The translations under genes were made by a program, and so were the position numbers. A stretch of 64,000 bases of DNA from Candidatus Peregrinibacteria bacterium CG10_big_fil_rev_8_21_14_0_10_36_19 (GTDB taxonomy: Bacteria; Patescibacteriota; Gracilibacteria; UBA1369; LOWO2-01-FULL-3): assembly GCA_002772535.1 (NCBI GenBank), contig PFDP01000014.1:62001-126000 (forward strand). The letters run 5' to 3'. Under the pieces are notes generated by a model that saw nothing but the letters and a program-made list of their open reading frames with translations, had not been told where the DNA came from and made no database searches. This document shows, one piece after another, positions 51,858-60,705 of the stretch (within the stretch, counting starts at the first letter, position 1; the number at the start of each line of letters is the position of its first letter).

Positions 51858-52780
51858 AAAGACCTCAATTCATTAAGAATTAAATCTAAATCCTCCGGTA
51901 AGGGGGATTTTATTTTTATCTCTTTTCCATCCAAATCAACAAACTCTAATTCGGCAGCATGTAAAAACTGTCTTTTTAAACCATATTCACCTTCAAACTT
52001 CCTATTAAAACTCGACATACCATACACATTATCTCCAACCACAGGGCAACCAACAGCTGCCATATGCACGCGAATTTGGTGAGTTCTTCCAGTTTCCAGG
52101 CTAATATCTAATAAAGACAAATCCACACCCTTTCCCAACCTAAATTCTTCCAACACTTGATATTTAGTGATAGCGATTTTTCCATTTGTCATAACAGCCA
52201 TACGTTTCCTAGAAACACCATCACGAGCTATAGGCGAATCGATCACCCCTTCTTTAAAATCCAAAATACCCCTAACAAGAGTTAAATATTTCTTTACAAT
52301 TCTCCTTTCTTTAAAAAGCTCAATAAAATAGTCATATGCTTTTTTGTTTTTTGCAATTACCATTAAGCCAGAAGTCTCTTTATCTAAACGATGAACAATA
52401 CCTGGACGCATTTCATCCTCAAACTCAGAAACCTTCACCTTACCCATTACAGCATTCACAACGGTACCAGTTCTATTGTCAGAACCACTAGGGTGCACAA
52501 CCATGCCAGCCGGCTTATTTACAACCATGTAATCATCAGTCTCGTGCATTACAACTAAATTTAGGTCCTCAGGGACAATATCAACCAAAGACTCCACATT
52601 AGCCTCAATTTCAACTCTATCACCTTCAGACAAAACAAATTTTGCTTTTACATCATCACCATTAACACGAACAGCACCATCTTTAATCAGCTTCTGAAGT
52701 TTTGATCTAGAAAAATTTTCAACATTGTCAGCCAAAAATTTATCCAATCTAACACCACCTCTACCTTTTAATTTAATCAT
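51854..52780 (-). CDS. RluA/RluD-family rRNA or tRNA pseudouridine synthase
   Basis: 308 aa. N-terminal S4 RNA-binding domain ([32 protein letters not shown]). Catalytic domain with [15 protein letters not shown] and [19 protein letters not shown], whose Asp in HRLDKETSG is the catalytic residue, then [23 protein letters not shown]. The exact uridine target (RluD-like 23S, or RluA/RluC-like) cannot be told from sequence. Its start overlaps the stop of the TrmB-like regulator by 8 nt. Confidence 0.94.
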   Translation of the reverse strand: MIKLKGRGGVRLDKFLADNVENFSRSKLQKLIKDGAVRVNGDDVKAKFVLSEGDRVEIEANVESLVDIVPEDLNLVVMHETDDYMVVNKPAGMVVHPSGSDNRTGTVVNAVMGKVKVSEFEDEMRPGIVHRLDKETSGLMVIAKNKKAYDYFIELFKERRIVKKYLTLVRGILDFKEGVIDSPIARDGVSRKRMAVMTNGKIAITKYQVLEEFRLGKGVDLSLLDISLETGRTHQIRVHMAAVGCPVVGDNVYGMSSFNRKFEGEYGLKRQFLHAAELEFVDLDGKEIKIKSPLPEDLDLILNELRSF

Positions 52781-53558
52781 TTTTCTTTTTTAAACCAATC
52801 CAAGCCATATCAAACATCATTTTTTGCATTTCTGCAAACTCTTTACTCTCAATTATCACACCATATTCAAATCCTTTATCCAAATTAATCATTGAAACTT
52901 TATTGTCATATATATTAACTTCCACTTCAAACATACTCTCATACATCCCAGCATCCACAAAAAGAAAATCAGTAATAGGCGAGGATGCATCATAGTTCTC
53001 ATCAAAAAACGCCCTAACTTCTTGAGTATCGGGCGTCATTGCGCGTAGCTTCAACTTTTTTCCTGTAATTCTAATTTCCTTGTATTCGATAAGGAAATCC
53101 TTCAAACCAGACTCAAACCACTTCGGAAAAGCCAAACAAGCTCTAAAATCACAAACAGCATCGAGAGCATCATACATCACATGTTTAACACCCTCTAAAC
53201 CATCAAAGTAACTCACAACCGGCTTCCTTAAAACAGAATCACCCTTAAGCGCCCTAAATTTTGGTATAAAATTCAAAACCTGCCCCTTATAATATTCATA
53301 AGTTTTACATTTACTATCTAAATAAGCGACCAGTGAATTTGGATCACTAGCCGCATAATATTTCACCGAACCATTACAGTGGAAAGAAATAATTCCCTTT
53401 CGCATCAAAGATTTCAGGACCGAATAAGTAGTGGTTCTATTAAGACCAGACATTTTAGCCACTACACTCACCGCTTGAGGACCAACCCTCAACAACTCTA
53501 AATAAACGTTAGATTCATTTTCCGTAAAACCGATTTGTTTCAATTTTTCACTAAGCAT
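52773..53558 (-). CDS. TrmB-like winged-helix transcription regulator
   Basis: 261 aa. The N-terminal TrmB-type winged helix (about 1-75) reads LKQIGFTENESNVYLELLRVGPQAVSVVAKMSGLNRTTTYSVLKSL. The C-terminal effector-like region (about 110-255) has no sugar-binding motif I can name. TrmB proteins are frequent in archaea and Patescibacteria. It is divergent from tyrS, which it could regulate along with itself; this is inference. The ORF-track start fits the conserved N-terminus. Confidence 0.85.
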   Translation of the reverse strand: MLSEKLKQIGFTENESNVYLELLRVGPQAVSVVAKMSGLNRTTTYSVLKSLMRKGIISFHCNGSVKYYAASDPNSLVAYLDSKCKTYEYYKGQVLNFIPKFRALKGDSVLRKPVVSYFDGLEGVKHVMYDALDAVCDFRACLAFPKWFESGLKDFLIEYKEIRITGKKLKLRAMTPDTQEVRAFFDENYDASSPITDFLFVDAGMYESMFEVEVNIYDNKVSMINLDKGFEYGVIIESKEFAEMQKMMFDMAWIGLKKKND

Positions 53559-53668
53559 AATTGTAAAAAATGGACAGTAAACTTACAATATACTGATTTT
53601 TTAACTTTTGTCAACTTTTTCCTCCTCTCAATTTGCTATCCCCACTCTATTTTGATAAATTTACACAT

Positions 53669-54859
53669 ATGAAAACAGACATTCAAACACTATTAGACAG
53701 AGGAACTGTAGATGTAATTATCCGCAAAGAACTCGAAGAAAAAATAAAAGCCGGAAAAAATCTTAGAGTAAAATTGGGAATAGACCCAACCGGATCAGAT
53801 TTACATATTGGCCATGCTGTAGTTTTAAAAAAATTAAGACATTTTCAAGATGCTGGTCACACAGCAGTATTAATAATTGGCGACTACACAGCAAGAGTGG
53901 GGGACCCAACAGGAAAATCAGAAACTAGAGTAATGCTTACAGCCGAACAGATTGAAAAAAATATGAAATATTACATCAAACAAGCGGCCGCAATATTAGA
54001 CATGGATAAATTAGAAATAAGATACAACTCAGAATGGTTCAGCAAAATGAACATGGGAGATATTCTTGAACTTACGGCAAAAAAAACAATCAACCAAATG
54101 ATTCAACGTGAAGATTTCAAAAATCGCATCCAAAACGATCAAGATGTTTCAATGGTTGAAACCCTATACCCACTAATGCAAGGTTACGATTCAGTAATGC
54201 TCAATTGTGATGTAGAAATTGGGGGGACAGACCAATTATTCAACATGATGGTAGGAAGAGATCTTCAAAAACGCTACAACAAAACAACAATCCAAAACAT
54301 CATCACAGTACCAATTCTAGAGGGACTTGATGGCGTAGAAAAAATGAGCAAATCACTTAACAACTATATTGGTATAAACGATGAAGCCAATGAAATGTAT
54401 GGAAAAACACTTTCAATACCAGACGACCTAATTACGAAATATTTTGAATTAGCCACAAATATACCAATGGACGAAATTAAGAAAATTTCAAAACGCATGG
54501 AAGATGGAGAAAACCCAAAAACGTTCAAAATGCAGCTTGCAAGAGAACTAGTAAAACAATACCACAATGAAGATGCCGCAAAAAAAGCTGAAGAAGAATT
54601 CGAAAACATCTTTAAAAACAAAGGAATACCAGAAGACATAGAAACAATTACATTCACAAAAAAATCATACAATATTATAGACTTAATATCAGAATCTGGC
54701 TTAGCACAATCAAAAAGTGAAGCAAGAAGGTTAGTAGAAGGTGGGGGAGTAAAGATAGACAGCGAAAAAATACCATCAATAGAAACAGAAGTAGATATTT
54801 CAACTGAAAAAATTCTACAAGTAGGTAAAAGAAAATTTGTAAAAGTGATCAGCAAATAA
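53669..54859 (+). CDS. tyrS: Tyrosyl-tRNA synthetase
   Basis: 396 aa from ATG 53669 (the track start at 53633 adds 12 atypical residues). LRVKLGIDPTGSDLHIGHAVVL carries the HIGH motif near 43-46; LIIGDYTARVGDPTGKSETR, VEIGGTDQLFNMMVGRDLQ and VEKMSKSLNNYIGI (KMSKS) follow. A C-terminal S4 domain (SKSEARRLVEGGGVKIDS) binds tRNA. It resembles the TyrZ-type bacterial subfamily. The last base of the stop overlaps the recG ATG. Confidence 0.96.
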   Translation: MKTDIQTLLDRGTVDVIIRKELEEKIKAGKNLRVKLGIDPTGSDLHIGHAVVLKKLRHFQDAGHTAVLIIGDYTARVGDPTGKSETRVMLTAEQIEKNMKYYIKQAAAILDMDKLEIRYNSEWFSKMNMGDILELTAKKTINQMIQREDFKNRIQNDQDVSMVETLYPLMQGYDSVMLNCDVEIGGTDQLFNMMVGRDLQKRYNKTTIQNIITVPILEGLDGVEKMSKSLNNYIGINDEANEMYGKTLSIPDDLITKYFELATNIPMDEIKKISKRMEDGENPKTFKMQLARELVKQYHNEDAAKKAEEEFENIFKNKGIPEDIETITFTKKSYNIIDLISESGLAQSKSEARRLVEGGGVKIDSEKIPSIETEVDISTEKILQVGKRKFVKVISK

Positions 54860-56907
54860 TGATTCAGGACAAATCGCTAGAAAAAGTCTTAAGCACCACC
54901 AAGGGGCATATTCAAAAACTTAGCAACCTTGGTGTAAACACAATCAAGGATTTTATCCTTTACTTTCCTCGTACACATGCCGACAACAGTGAATACACAA
55001 AAATAGCAGACATAATCACAAACGAAACCGTTAGCATCAAAGGAAAACTCACAAACCTTTTTACTGTAACAAGCAAATACGGCAAAAAGATTACACAAGG
55101 TGTTTTTACAGACGATACTGGGGTTATTCAAGTAGCATGGTTCAGTCAACCGCACCTCACAAGACTACTACCAAGAAACAAAGAAATAGTACTCACAGGA
55201 AAGGCCAAGTACTCATTTGGCAAAATAACATTTCAAAGTCCATCATACGAAATACTCAAACCATACGAAGAACAACTTCATAGCGGAAGAATTGTGCCAG
55301 TATACCACGAAACAGAAGGAATAAGTTCAAAATGGATAAGGGAAAAATTAAAACCAGTCATAGACGGATACATAGAACTATTCGAAGAACACCTTCCAGA
55401 TGAAATAAGACAACAACACCAATTAATAGGCTTAAAAAGAGCTCTAAAAAACATCCACTTTCCAGAAAGCGATGAAATGTTAGATCAGGCATATAAAAGA
55501 CTGTCTTTCGACGAACTTTTCATCCTTCAGCTCAAAGTTCTACAAAAAAAATGGCACTGGCAACACAGCGGAAACATACAATCCAAAGTTATAAACACAG
55601 AGGAAGATCACCTTAAAGAAGCCATAAAATCACTTCCTTTTGAACTCACAGGCGCCCAAAAACGCAGCTTACTTGAAATACTCAATGACCTTAAAAAACC
55701 CTTCCCAATGAACAGAATGGTACAGGGAGATGTAGGATCAGGAAAAACAATAGTAGCAATTTTAGCAGCACTCAATGCAGTTAAAAACGGCTATCAAGTA
55801 GCAGTTATGGCACCAACAGAAATACTCGCAAAACAACACTACAAAAATTTCATTCAGCTATTATCAAATTTTAGTCTCAATATTCAATTTATCGCAGGCA
55901 GTACACCAACAAAACAAAAAGACGAAATCATAAGACAAATGAAAACCGGAACCGCAGATATCATCATTGGCACACACGCTTTAATACAAGAAAAAATTGG
56001 ATTTAAAAACCTAGGGCTAGCAATTATAGACGAACAACACAGATTTGGAGTTAAACAAAGGGAAACCTTAAAGAGCTTTGGTACACCTCATATGCTAAGC
56101 ATGACAGCAACTCCAATCCCAAGAAGCCTAGCAATAACAATATATGGAGATCAAGACCTCTCAATAATTGACGAAATGCCAGCTGGACGCCAAGAAATCG
56201 TAACTAAAGTCGTACCAGAAACAAAAAGAATGCAAGCGTACAGATGGATAGAAGATCAAATTGCAAAAGGAAGACAAGCATTCATAATTTGCCCACTAAT
56301 AGATGAATCCAATGCTATAGAAGTAAAATCTGTAATTCAAGAATACGCCTACCTCCAAGAACATATATTTCCAAATCTAGAACTCACATTTTTGCATGGA
56401 AAACTAAAACAAGAAGAAAAAGATCTTATAATGCAAGATTTCAAGGACAACAAAATAAACATCCTAGTTTCAACATCAGTGATAGAAGTAGGTATAGACA
56501 TACCTAATGCCACAATTATGCTTATAGAGGGATCTGAACGCTTTGGCTTATCACAATTACACCAGTTCAGAGGGCGTGTTGGAAGAGGGGAACATAAATC
56601 GTACTGCTTTCTGTTTACAAATGCACTCTCCGAAGAAGGAAAAAAGCGCATGGATGCAATGGAAAGACACACCAGCGGATTCAAACTCTCAGAAATAGAT
56701 TTACAACTTAGGGGACCAGGGGAAGTCTACGGAGTTAAACAAAGCGGAATACCAGATCTGAAGATGGCTAGCTTGACAGACTCAAAAACTGTTGAAAAAG
56801 CACGAAGTAGTGCCGAAATGATAATAAATGAAGACCCAACACTACAAAAATACCCAAAACTGCTCGAGAGAATAGAGCAAACTCAAAAAGTCTACATAAA
56901 CGACTAA
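54859..56907 (+). CDS. recG: ATP-dependent DNA helicase RecG
   Basis: 682 aa; remodels stalled replication forks and Holliday junctions. N-terminal wedge/OB domain (1-240; VSIKGKLTNLFTVTSKYGKKI). Helicase motifs: GDVGSGKTIVA (Walker A, near 292), MAPTEILAKQHYKNF, IIDEQHRFGVKQR (DEQH), MTATPIPRSLAITIYGD, STSVIEVGIDIPNA, QFRGRVGRGEHKSYCFL. The C-terminal RecG-specific region (SGFKLSEIDLQLRGPGEVYG) is intact. Coupled to tyrS. Confidence 0.97.
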   Translation: MIQDKSLEKVLSTTKGHIQKLSNLGVNTIKDFILYFPRTHADNSEYTKIADIITNETVSIKGKLTNLFTVTSKYGKKITQGVFTDDTGVIQVAWFSQPHLTRLLPRNKEIVLTGKAKYSFGKITFQSPSYEILKPYEEQLHSGRIVPVYHETEGISSKWIREKLKPVIDGYIELFEEHLPDEIRQQHQLIGLKRALKNIHFPESDEMLDQAYKRLSFDELFILQLKVLQKKWHWQHSGNIQSKVINTEEDHLKEAIKSLPFELTGAQKRSLLEILNDLKKPFPMNRMVQGDVGSGKTIVAILAALNAVKNGYQVAVMAPTEILAKQHYKNFIQLLSNFSLNIQFIAGSTPTKQKDEIIRQMKTGTADIIIGTHALIQEKIGFKNLGLAIIDEQHRFGVKQRETLKSFGTPHMLSMTATPIPRSLAITIYGDQDLSIIDEMPAGRQEIVTKVVPETKRMQAYRWIEDQIAKGRQAFIICPLIDESNAIEVKSVIQEYAYLQEHIFPNLELTFLHGKLKQEEKDLIMQDFKDNKINILVSTSVIEVGIDIPNATIMLIEGSERFGLSQLHQFRGRVGRGEHKSYCFLFTNALSEEGKKRMDAMERHTSGFKLSEIDLQLRGPGEVYGVKQSGIPDLKMASLTDSKTVEKARSSAEMIINEDPTLQKYPKLLERIEQTQKVYIND

Positions 56908-56952
56908 TTTTAAAAACAGCCCAAATTGTCATAAAAGTTTTTTAAAACAAAC

Positions 56953-56972
56953 GACCCAAAGGTCATCTTTTT
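56953..56972 (+). terminator. Weak candidate terminator after recG
   Basis: Four-pair stem GACC/GGTC with CAAA loop followed by ATCTTTTT. Short stem, so low confidence. Confidence 0.3.
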
Positions 56973-57144
56973 AAAAAAAACGCCTGAAATCGAAAGTTTT
57001 AAAAAGCCTAAAACAAGCCACAAACAGAACCTGTTGAAAAAATCAGCAACTCACACGAGGACACTAAAAGTAAACAAAAGAAGTAAAAAGCAAAGCAGCC
57101 TTAAGAATCCAGAAAAACCAACCCTCTTTTGAAGTGTACTTATC

Positions 57145-57168
57145 TTTGCACAAGATATATTGTGCAAA
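57145..57168. repeat. Perfect 9-bp inverted repeat just after the elp3 stop
   Basis: TTTGCACAA, GATATA, TTGTGCAAA. The hairpin begins 1 nt beyond the elp3 stop codon on the minus strand. There is no U-run following it, so it is not a standard intrinsic terminator; mRNA 3'-end protection or a protein-binding palindrome are possible. Confidence 0.6.
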
Positions 57169-57169
57169 C

Positions 57170-58879
57170 TTAAATCTCTCTCACCATATATGTCCCCTCA
57201 AGCTCATACCCCTTCTTCCTATAATATTCCCTTGTACCTATACCAGCAATAACCGCCATCTTCTTATAACCAGCATCTTTAGCCAACTTTTCTGCATCCA
57301 TCATTAGCTTAGTTCCCCACCCGATATGCTGCTTCTCACCAATCAAATGCTTACCAACCGGTATCTGCTTACCATAAACATGAACTTCACGTATTAAAGC
57401 AGCCCCATCTAACTCTTCCAAAAACACCTGCCCAGGAAATCTTAACCTCAATAAAGCAATTAATTTATCCTGTTTTACATCTTCATAGCTTAAAAAGAGC
57501 TCTTTCCCTCCTCCAGCATCATATTCTCGCAAAACAAACTGAACATCATTAATATCAACATTATGGTTACCAATTTCTCTATACCTAATATCCCTACATC
57601 TAACACCCTCATCCTCCATACGTTTTTCCAAAACCTGCCTTATATTAGAAACTTTCGAACCAGCCGCAATATCCGGAGCTGGAATATCACGAGCAACTCT
57701 GTCAACACGGCACCACTCAGGAACATCTTTCATTTCTTCATATAAAACCTCCTCCAAAGTCTTATCATCATATGGCTCAAATTCACCACGCTTATGCATT
57801 TCATATAACTCTGTTTGCTCAATTACCATACAAGGGTAAATTTTTAAATAGTCAGGCTGATAAGAATCTCCCTCAAAAAGCTCCCCAATCATTCTTTTGT
57901 CTAACTCAACATTAGAGCCAGGCAAATTTGGCATCATATGATAGCCAATTTTAAATCCGGCATCTTTCAAAAGAGCCGTTGCCTTTCTTACAGAAGCTAA
58001 ATCATGACCACGCTTTGTAAACTCCTGCACATCATCATCAGTAGTTTGAACACCAATTTCTGTTTTAGTAACACCCAAGCGCCTTAAATGTCTAATTTCT
58101 TTTTCATTAATACAATCTGGACGCGTCTCAATATTTATCCCAATACAACGCACATCTGCAGTTTCATTTTCCAAAATAGCATCCTCCAAAGACTTTTCAA
58201 CAATAGGCTCCAGAATAACAGAATTAACAGTCTCAGGACCATAATCACTCTCAATAACCCTCTCCTCAGTAATATCCTCCATTTTATCAGTTTTTCCAGC
58301 CTTAACCTGCATAAAAAACTCATTCATAGCCATCAAACACTGTGCTACAAACCATTCACGATAATCATGCCTATAGGAACTCCAAGTTCCCCCAATTACA
58401 CGCAATTCCACTTTAGAAACTTCATGACCTGTCATATGCAAAGCCTTAAGACGCACAAAAACCTGTGTATACGGATTAAACTGTTGCCTAAACGCCCTCT
58501 GTGCAGCAGGCTGACTTGGTAAATAACTCTTAGGCATTCTTACATCAGTTGGACAATAAATACATCTACCTGGGCAAGGAAACGGCTTAGTTAAAACAGT
58601 AACAGGAGTAACTCCACTTAAAGTTCTCACACTACGCTTTTGAATCAAATCCAAAAGTTTTTGATTAGGAGAAATAACCTCTTCATTTATCAAATCATTA
58701 TAAGCCTTGATAAAATAAAGGTTATGAAAAATAGCCCCTTTCCTTTCCTTCATGACAGAATTACGAAATTTCTCAAATTCCCTTCGGTTTTTAAAGTTCA
58801 TTTTACTAGCGCGCTCGATAATCTCGCGCGCCAACACCTGATTGTCAGAAAGATCTATCTTTGAAAAATCCATAGTCAT
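57170..58879 (-). CDS. elp3: Elp3-type tRNA uridine-34 carboxymethyl transferase (radical SAM + GNAT)
   Basis: 569 aa. The radical SAM domain begins TVLTKPFPCPGRCIYCPTD (CxxxCxxC-like cluster near 105), then PAAQRAFRQQFNPY, LRVIGGTWSSYRHDY, INIETRPDCINEKEI and GVQTTDDDVQEFTKRGHD. The C-terminal GNAT domain has QHIGWGTKLMMDAEKLAKDAGYKKMAVIAGIGTREYYRKKGYE. Elp3 uses acetyl-CoA and SAM to place a cm5 group on wobble U34; archaeal and some bacterial proteins work without the other Elongator subunits. Start ATG 58879, or 58873. It is divergent from a Trm9-like methyltransferase with overlapping promoters. Confidence 0.95.
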   Translation of the reverse strand: MTMDFSKIDLSDNQVLAREIIERASKMNFKNRREFEKFRNSVMKERKGAIFHNLYFIKAYNDLINEEVISPNQKLLDLIQKRSVRTLSGVTPVTVLTKPFPCPGRCIYCPTDVRMPKSYLPSQPAAQRAFRQQFNPYTQVFVRLKALHMTGHEVSKVELRVIGGTWSSYRHDYREWFVAQCLMAMNEFFMQVKAGKTDKMEDITEERVIESDYGPETVNSVILEPIVEKSLEDAILENETADVRCIGINIETRPDCINEKEIRHLRRLGVTKTEIGVQTTDDDVQEFTKRGHDLASVRKATALLKDAGFKIGYHMMPNLPGSNVELDKRMIGELFEGDSYQPDYLKIYPCMVIEQTELYEMHKRGEFEPYDDKTLEEVLYEEMKDVPEWCRVDRVARDIPAPDIAAGSKVSNIRQVLEKRMEDEGVRCRDIRYREIGNHNVDINDVQFVLREYDAGGGKELFLSYEDVKQDKLIALLRLRFPGQVFLEELDGAALIREVHVYGKQIPVGKHLIGEKQHIGWGTKLMMDAEKLAKDAGYKKMAVIAGIGTREYYRKKGYELEGTYMVREI

Positions 58880-58892
58880 TTTTAACAGAGGG

Positions 58893-58923
58893 AGTTTACC
58901 ACAGTAATTAAATATGTTAAAAC
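58893..58923. promoter_or_regulatory. Overlapping divergent promoters of elp3 and the Trm9-like gene
   Basis: For elp3 (minus): TTAACA (58920-58915), 16 nt, TGgTAAACT with -10 at 58898-58893. For the methyltransferase (plus): TTTACC (58895-58900), 17 nt, TGtTAAAAC with -10 at 58918-58923, ending 6 nt before its ATG. Each -10 lies on the other's -35, so RNA polymerase occupancy is mutually linked. Confidence 0.5.
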
Positions 58924-58929
58924 AATATT

Positions 58930-59610
58930 ATGCAGCAAAAAACAGCCAAAGAAATTCTAAAAAAAGTTGTTGAAGATTACGACAACATTGCTCAAGAATT
59001 CGACACAACTAGGAAATACAACTGGAAAGAGTTCGAACAATACCTACCCTACATAAAAGAAAATGATCAAGTTTTAGATATAGGCTGTGGAAATGGCAGA
59101 CTTTATAAATTCCTAAGCGAAAACAAAAAAATAAAATACATCGGCCTAGAAAAAAGCAAAAAACTACTTGATGCTGCCAAAAAAAACTTCAATCAAGCTA
59201 AATTTGTGCATGGAGATATGCTTAAACTCCCCTTCAAGGAAAAATCTCAAGATGTTATCACTTCAATCGCCTCACTTCATCATATCCCATCAGAAAAACT
59301 TAGAAAAAAAGCACTAACAGAAATGCATAAAACTCTTAAAGAGAATGGCATATTAATTTTAAGTGTCTGGAATTTATTTCAGCCAAAGTACAAAAAATAC
59401 ATTTGGCAATCACGAATAAAATCACTATTATCACTTGGAAAATATGACCCAAGAGACACATTCATCCCCTGGAACAACAAGGCAAAACGCTACTATTACG
59501 CATTCACAAAAAATGAATTGGAAAAACTACTAACACAGGCCAATTTTCAGATCTTAGATCACCACATCTCAAACAATTTTGTTTACATATGCAAAAAATT
59601 CTCAAAGTAA
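58930..59610 (+). CDS. SAM-dependent methyltransferase resembling Trm9/ALKBH8 tRNA wobble-uridine methyltransferases
   Basis: 226 aa. SAM-binding motif I VLDIGCGNGRLYKFL near 50. Beyond the generic class I fold it follows the Trm9 pattern closely: VVEDYDNIAQEFDTTRKYNW at the N-terminus (Trm9 has a comparable YN-IA-FS-TR-W stretch), ITSIASLHHIPSEKLR, LSVWNLFQP, DTFIPWNN, RYYYAFTKNELEKLL and a closing NNFVYICKK. Trm9 esterifies cm5U34 to mcm5U34, exactly the product of Elp3, which is divergent from it across 50 bp. A different methyl acceptor is possible; the neighbour strengthens the tRNA call. Overlaps the next gene by 22 nt. Confidence 0.78.
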   Translation: MQQKTAKEILKKVVEDYDNIAQEFDTTRKYNWKEFEQYLPYIKENDQVLDIGCGNGRLYKFLSENKKIKYIGLEKSKKLLDAAKKNFNQAKFVHGDMLKLPFKEKSQDVITSIASLHHIPSEKLRKKALTEMHKTLKENGILILSVWNLFQPKYKKYIWQSRIKSLLSLGKYDPRDTFIPWNNKAKRYYYAFTKNELEKLLTQANFQILDHHISNNFVYICKKFSK

Positions 59611-60398
59611 AAATAGACGCAACAACATTAAAAAGTGCCACAAAAAAAGCTATAGAATTTGCTGAATCAGTAAATCAACACATCATCACAACACCAAACG
59701 CAGAAATAATCCTTGAAGCTCAAAAAAGCGAAAAATTCCTTACCATACTCAACAGGTCAGATCTAAATATAGCAGATGGAATAAGCCTACTTTGGGCAGC
59801 AAAATATCAAGAAATAAGTAAAGGGAAATACAATCTCTATAAAATCATGCTTGGCACAGTATCACTTCTCAGCATTATATTTTACCCAAAATTCATTCAC
59901 AGCGTATTACCAGAAAGAGTTACAGGAGCAGACTTAATGGATAAAATATGCGAAGAGGCAGGCAAAAGAAGGCACTTAAGAATATTTCTACTCGGAGGGG
60001 CAGAGCAAATTGCAGAAATCACTAAAGAAAATTTAGAAAGAAAATACCCAAACATTAATATCGTAGGAACATACAGTTGCCCACACAGCGAAAACCAAAA
60101 ATCAATCGAACTAATTCAAAAATCTAACGCAAATATTTTATTTGTAGCTTTTGGAGCACCAAAACAAGAATTATGGATTAGCAAAAACCTTAAAAACATC
60201 CCAAGAGTAAAACTAGCACTAGGAGTGGGGGGAGCATTTGACTTCATATCACAAAACAAAAAAAGAGCACCAAAATGGATGCGCAAAACAGGGCTAGAAT
60301 GGCTATTCAGACTCATTCAAGAACCAAAAAGAATCAAAAGAATTTACAACGCAACAATTAAATTCCCTACAGAAGTTATCAAAAGAAGTTTAGACTAA
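59589..60398 (+). CDS. WecG/TagA/CpsF-family glycosyltransferase (GT26)
   Basis: 269 aa. Signatures: HIITTPNAEIILEAQKSEKF, LNIADGISLLWAAKY (catalytic Asp), RVTGADLMDKICEEAGKR, RIFLLGGAEQIAE, LFVAFGAPKQELWISKNL, GVGGAFDFISQNKKRAPKWMRKTGLEWLFRLIQEPKR. Family members transfer N-acetylmannosamine or a related sugar to a lipid-linked acceptor at the inner membrane face, in teichoic acid or polysaccharide synthesis. A hydrophobic stretch in the middle (MLGTVSLLSIIFYPKF) is unusual and may support membrane attachment. Ends 4 nt into a convergent small membrane-protein gene. Confidence 0.92.
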   Translation: MQKILKVKIDATTLKSATKKAIEFAESVNQHIITTPNAEIILEAQKSEKFLTILNRSDLNIADGISLLWAAKYQEISKGKYNLYKIMLGTVSLLSIIFYPKFIHSVLPERVTGADLMDKICEEAGKRRHLRIFLLGGAEQIAEITKENLERKYPNINIVGTYSCPHSENQKSIELIQKSNANILFVAFGAPKQELWISKNLKNIPRVKLALGVGGAFDFISQNKKRAPKWMRKTGLEWLFRLIQEPKRIKRIYNATIKFPTEVIKRSLD

Positions 60399-60667
60399 TC
60401 CTTTTTCTTTTTAACCTCAGAAGCTTTCTTTTCAAAAAACGCTTCTATATAAGGCTTGGCACTAGCAATCATAAAATCAACAGCCTTAAGTGGCTCAACA
60501 ATTGTAGAATGTACTCTATCTACAACCTCTTCAACATCTTCAACAACCTTAGAAATATCACGCAAAATCAAAACTGCATAAAAAATAAACATACAAAGAA
60601 AAACCACCAAAACAATCCACCCGATGGCCAAAGACATATTTAAAAAATCTGCAGAAGTACTAAACAT
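60395..60667 (-). CDS. Small membrane protein, hypothetical
   Basis: 90 aa. One membrane helix (about 12-35, IGWIVLVVFLCMFIFYAVLILRDI), then an amphipathic helical region (SKVVEDVEEVVDRVHSTIVEPLKAVD) and a Lys-rich tail (KKASEVKKKKD). The pattern is similar to the small DUF948-like membrane proteins, but I cannot assign it. It lies 38 nt downstream of gatB on the same strand. Confidence 0.68.
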   Translation of the reverse strand: MFSTSADFLNMSLAIGWIVLVVFLCMFIFYAVLILRDISKVVEDVEEVVDRVHSTIVEPLKAVDFMIASAKPYIEAFFEKKASEVKKKKD

Positions 60668-60705
60668 AGGAAAAGGTTAATTAAACTAATATTAAATGAA
60701 CACAA

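Larger units (their letters stand above)
56908..57169. other. 262-nt non-coding gap between recG and elp3
   Basis: The largest gene-free stretch in the window and the only convergent protein-gene pair with a gap. It is A-rich. A weak hairpin GACC-CAAA-GGTC (56953-56964) with a following CTTTTT run could be a plus-strand terminator for recG. A strong inverted repeat lies at 57145-57168. No ORF or tRNA is seen. A small RNA cannot be excluded. Confidence 0.4.

Noticed and set aside
54364-54855. 163-aa minus-strand ORF opposite tyrS
   Set aside because: Antisense shadow; Ser/Phe/Ile-rich with no family features.
57000-57130. Possible tRNA or small RNA in the recG-elp3 gap
   Set aside because: No acceptor/T-arm pattern could be built; left as an unannotated gap.
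58088-58522. 144-aa plus-strand ORF inside elp3
   Set aside because: Antisense of the radical SAM domain of a certain gene.
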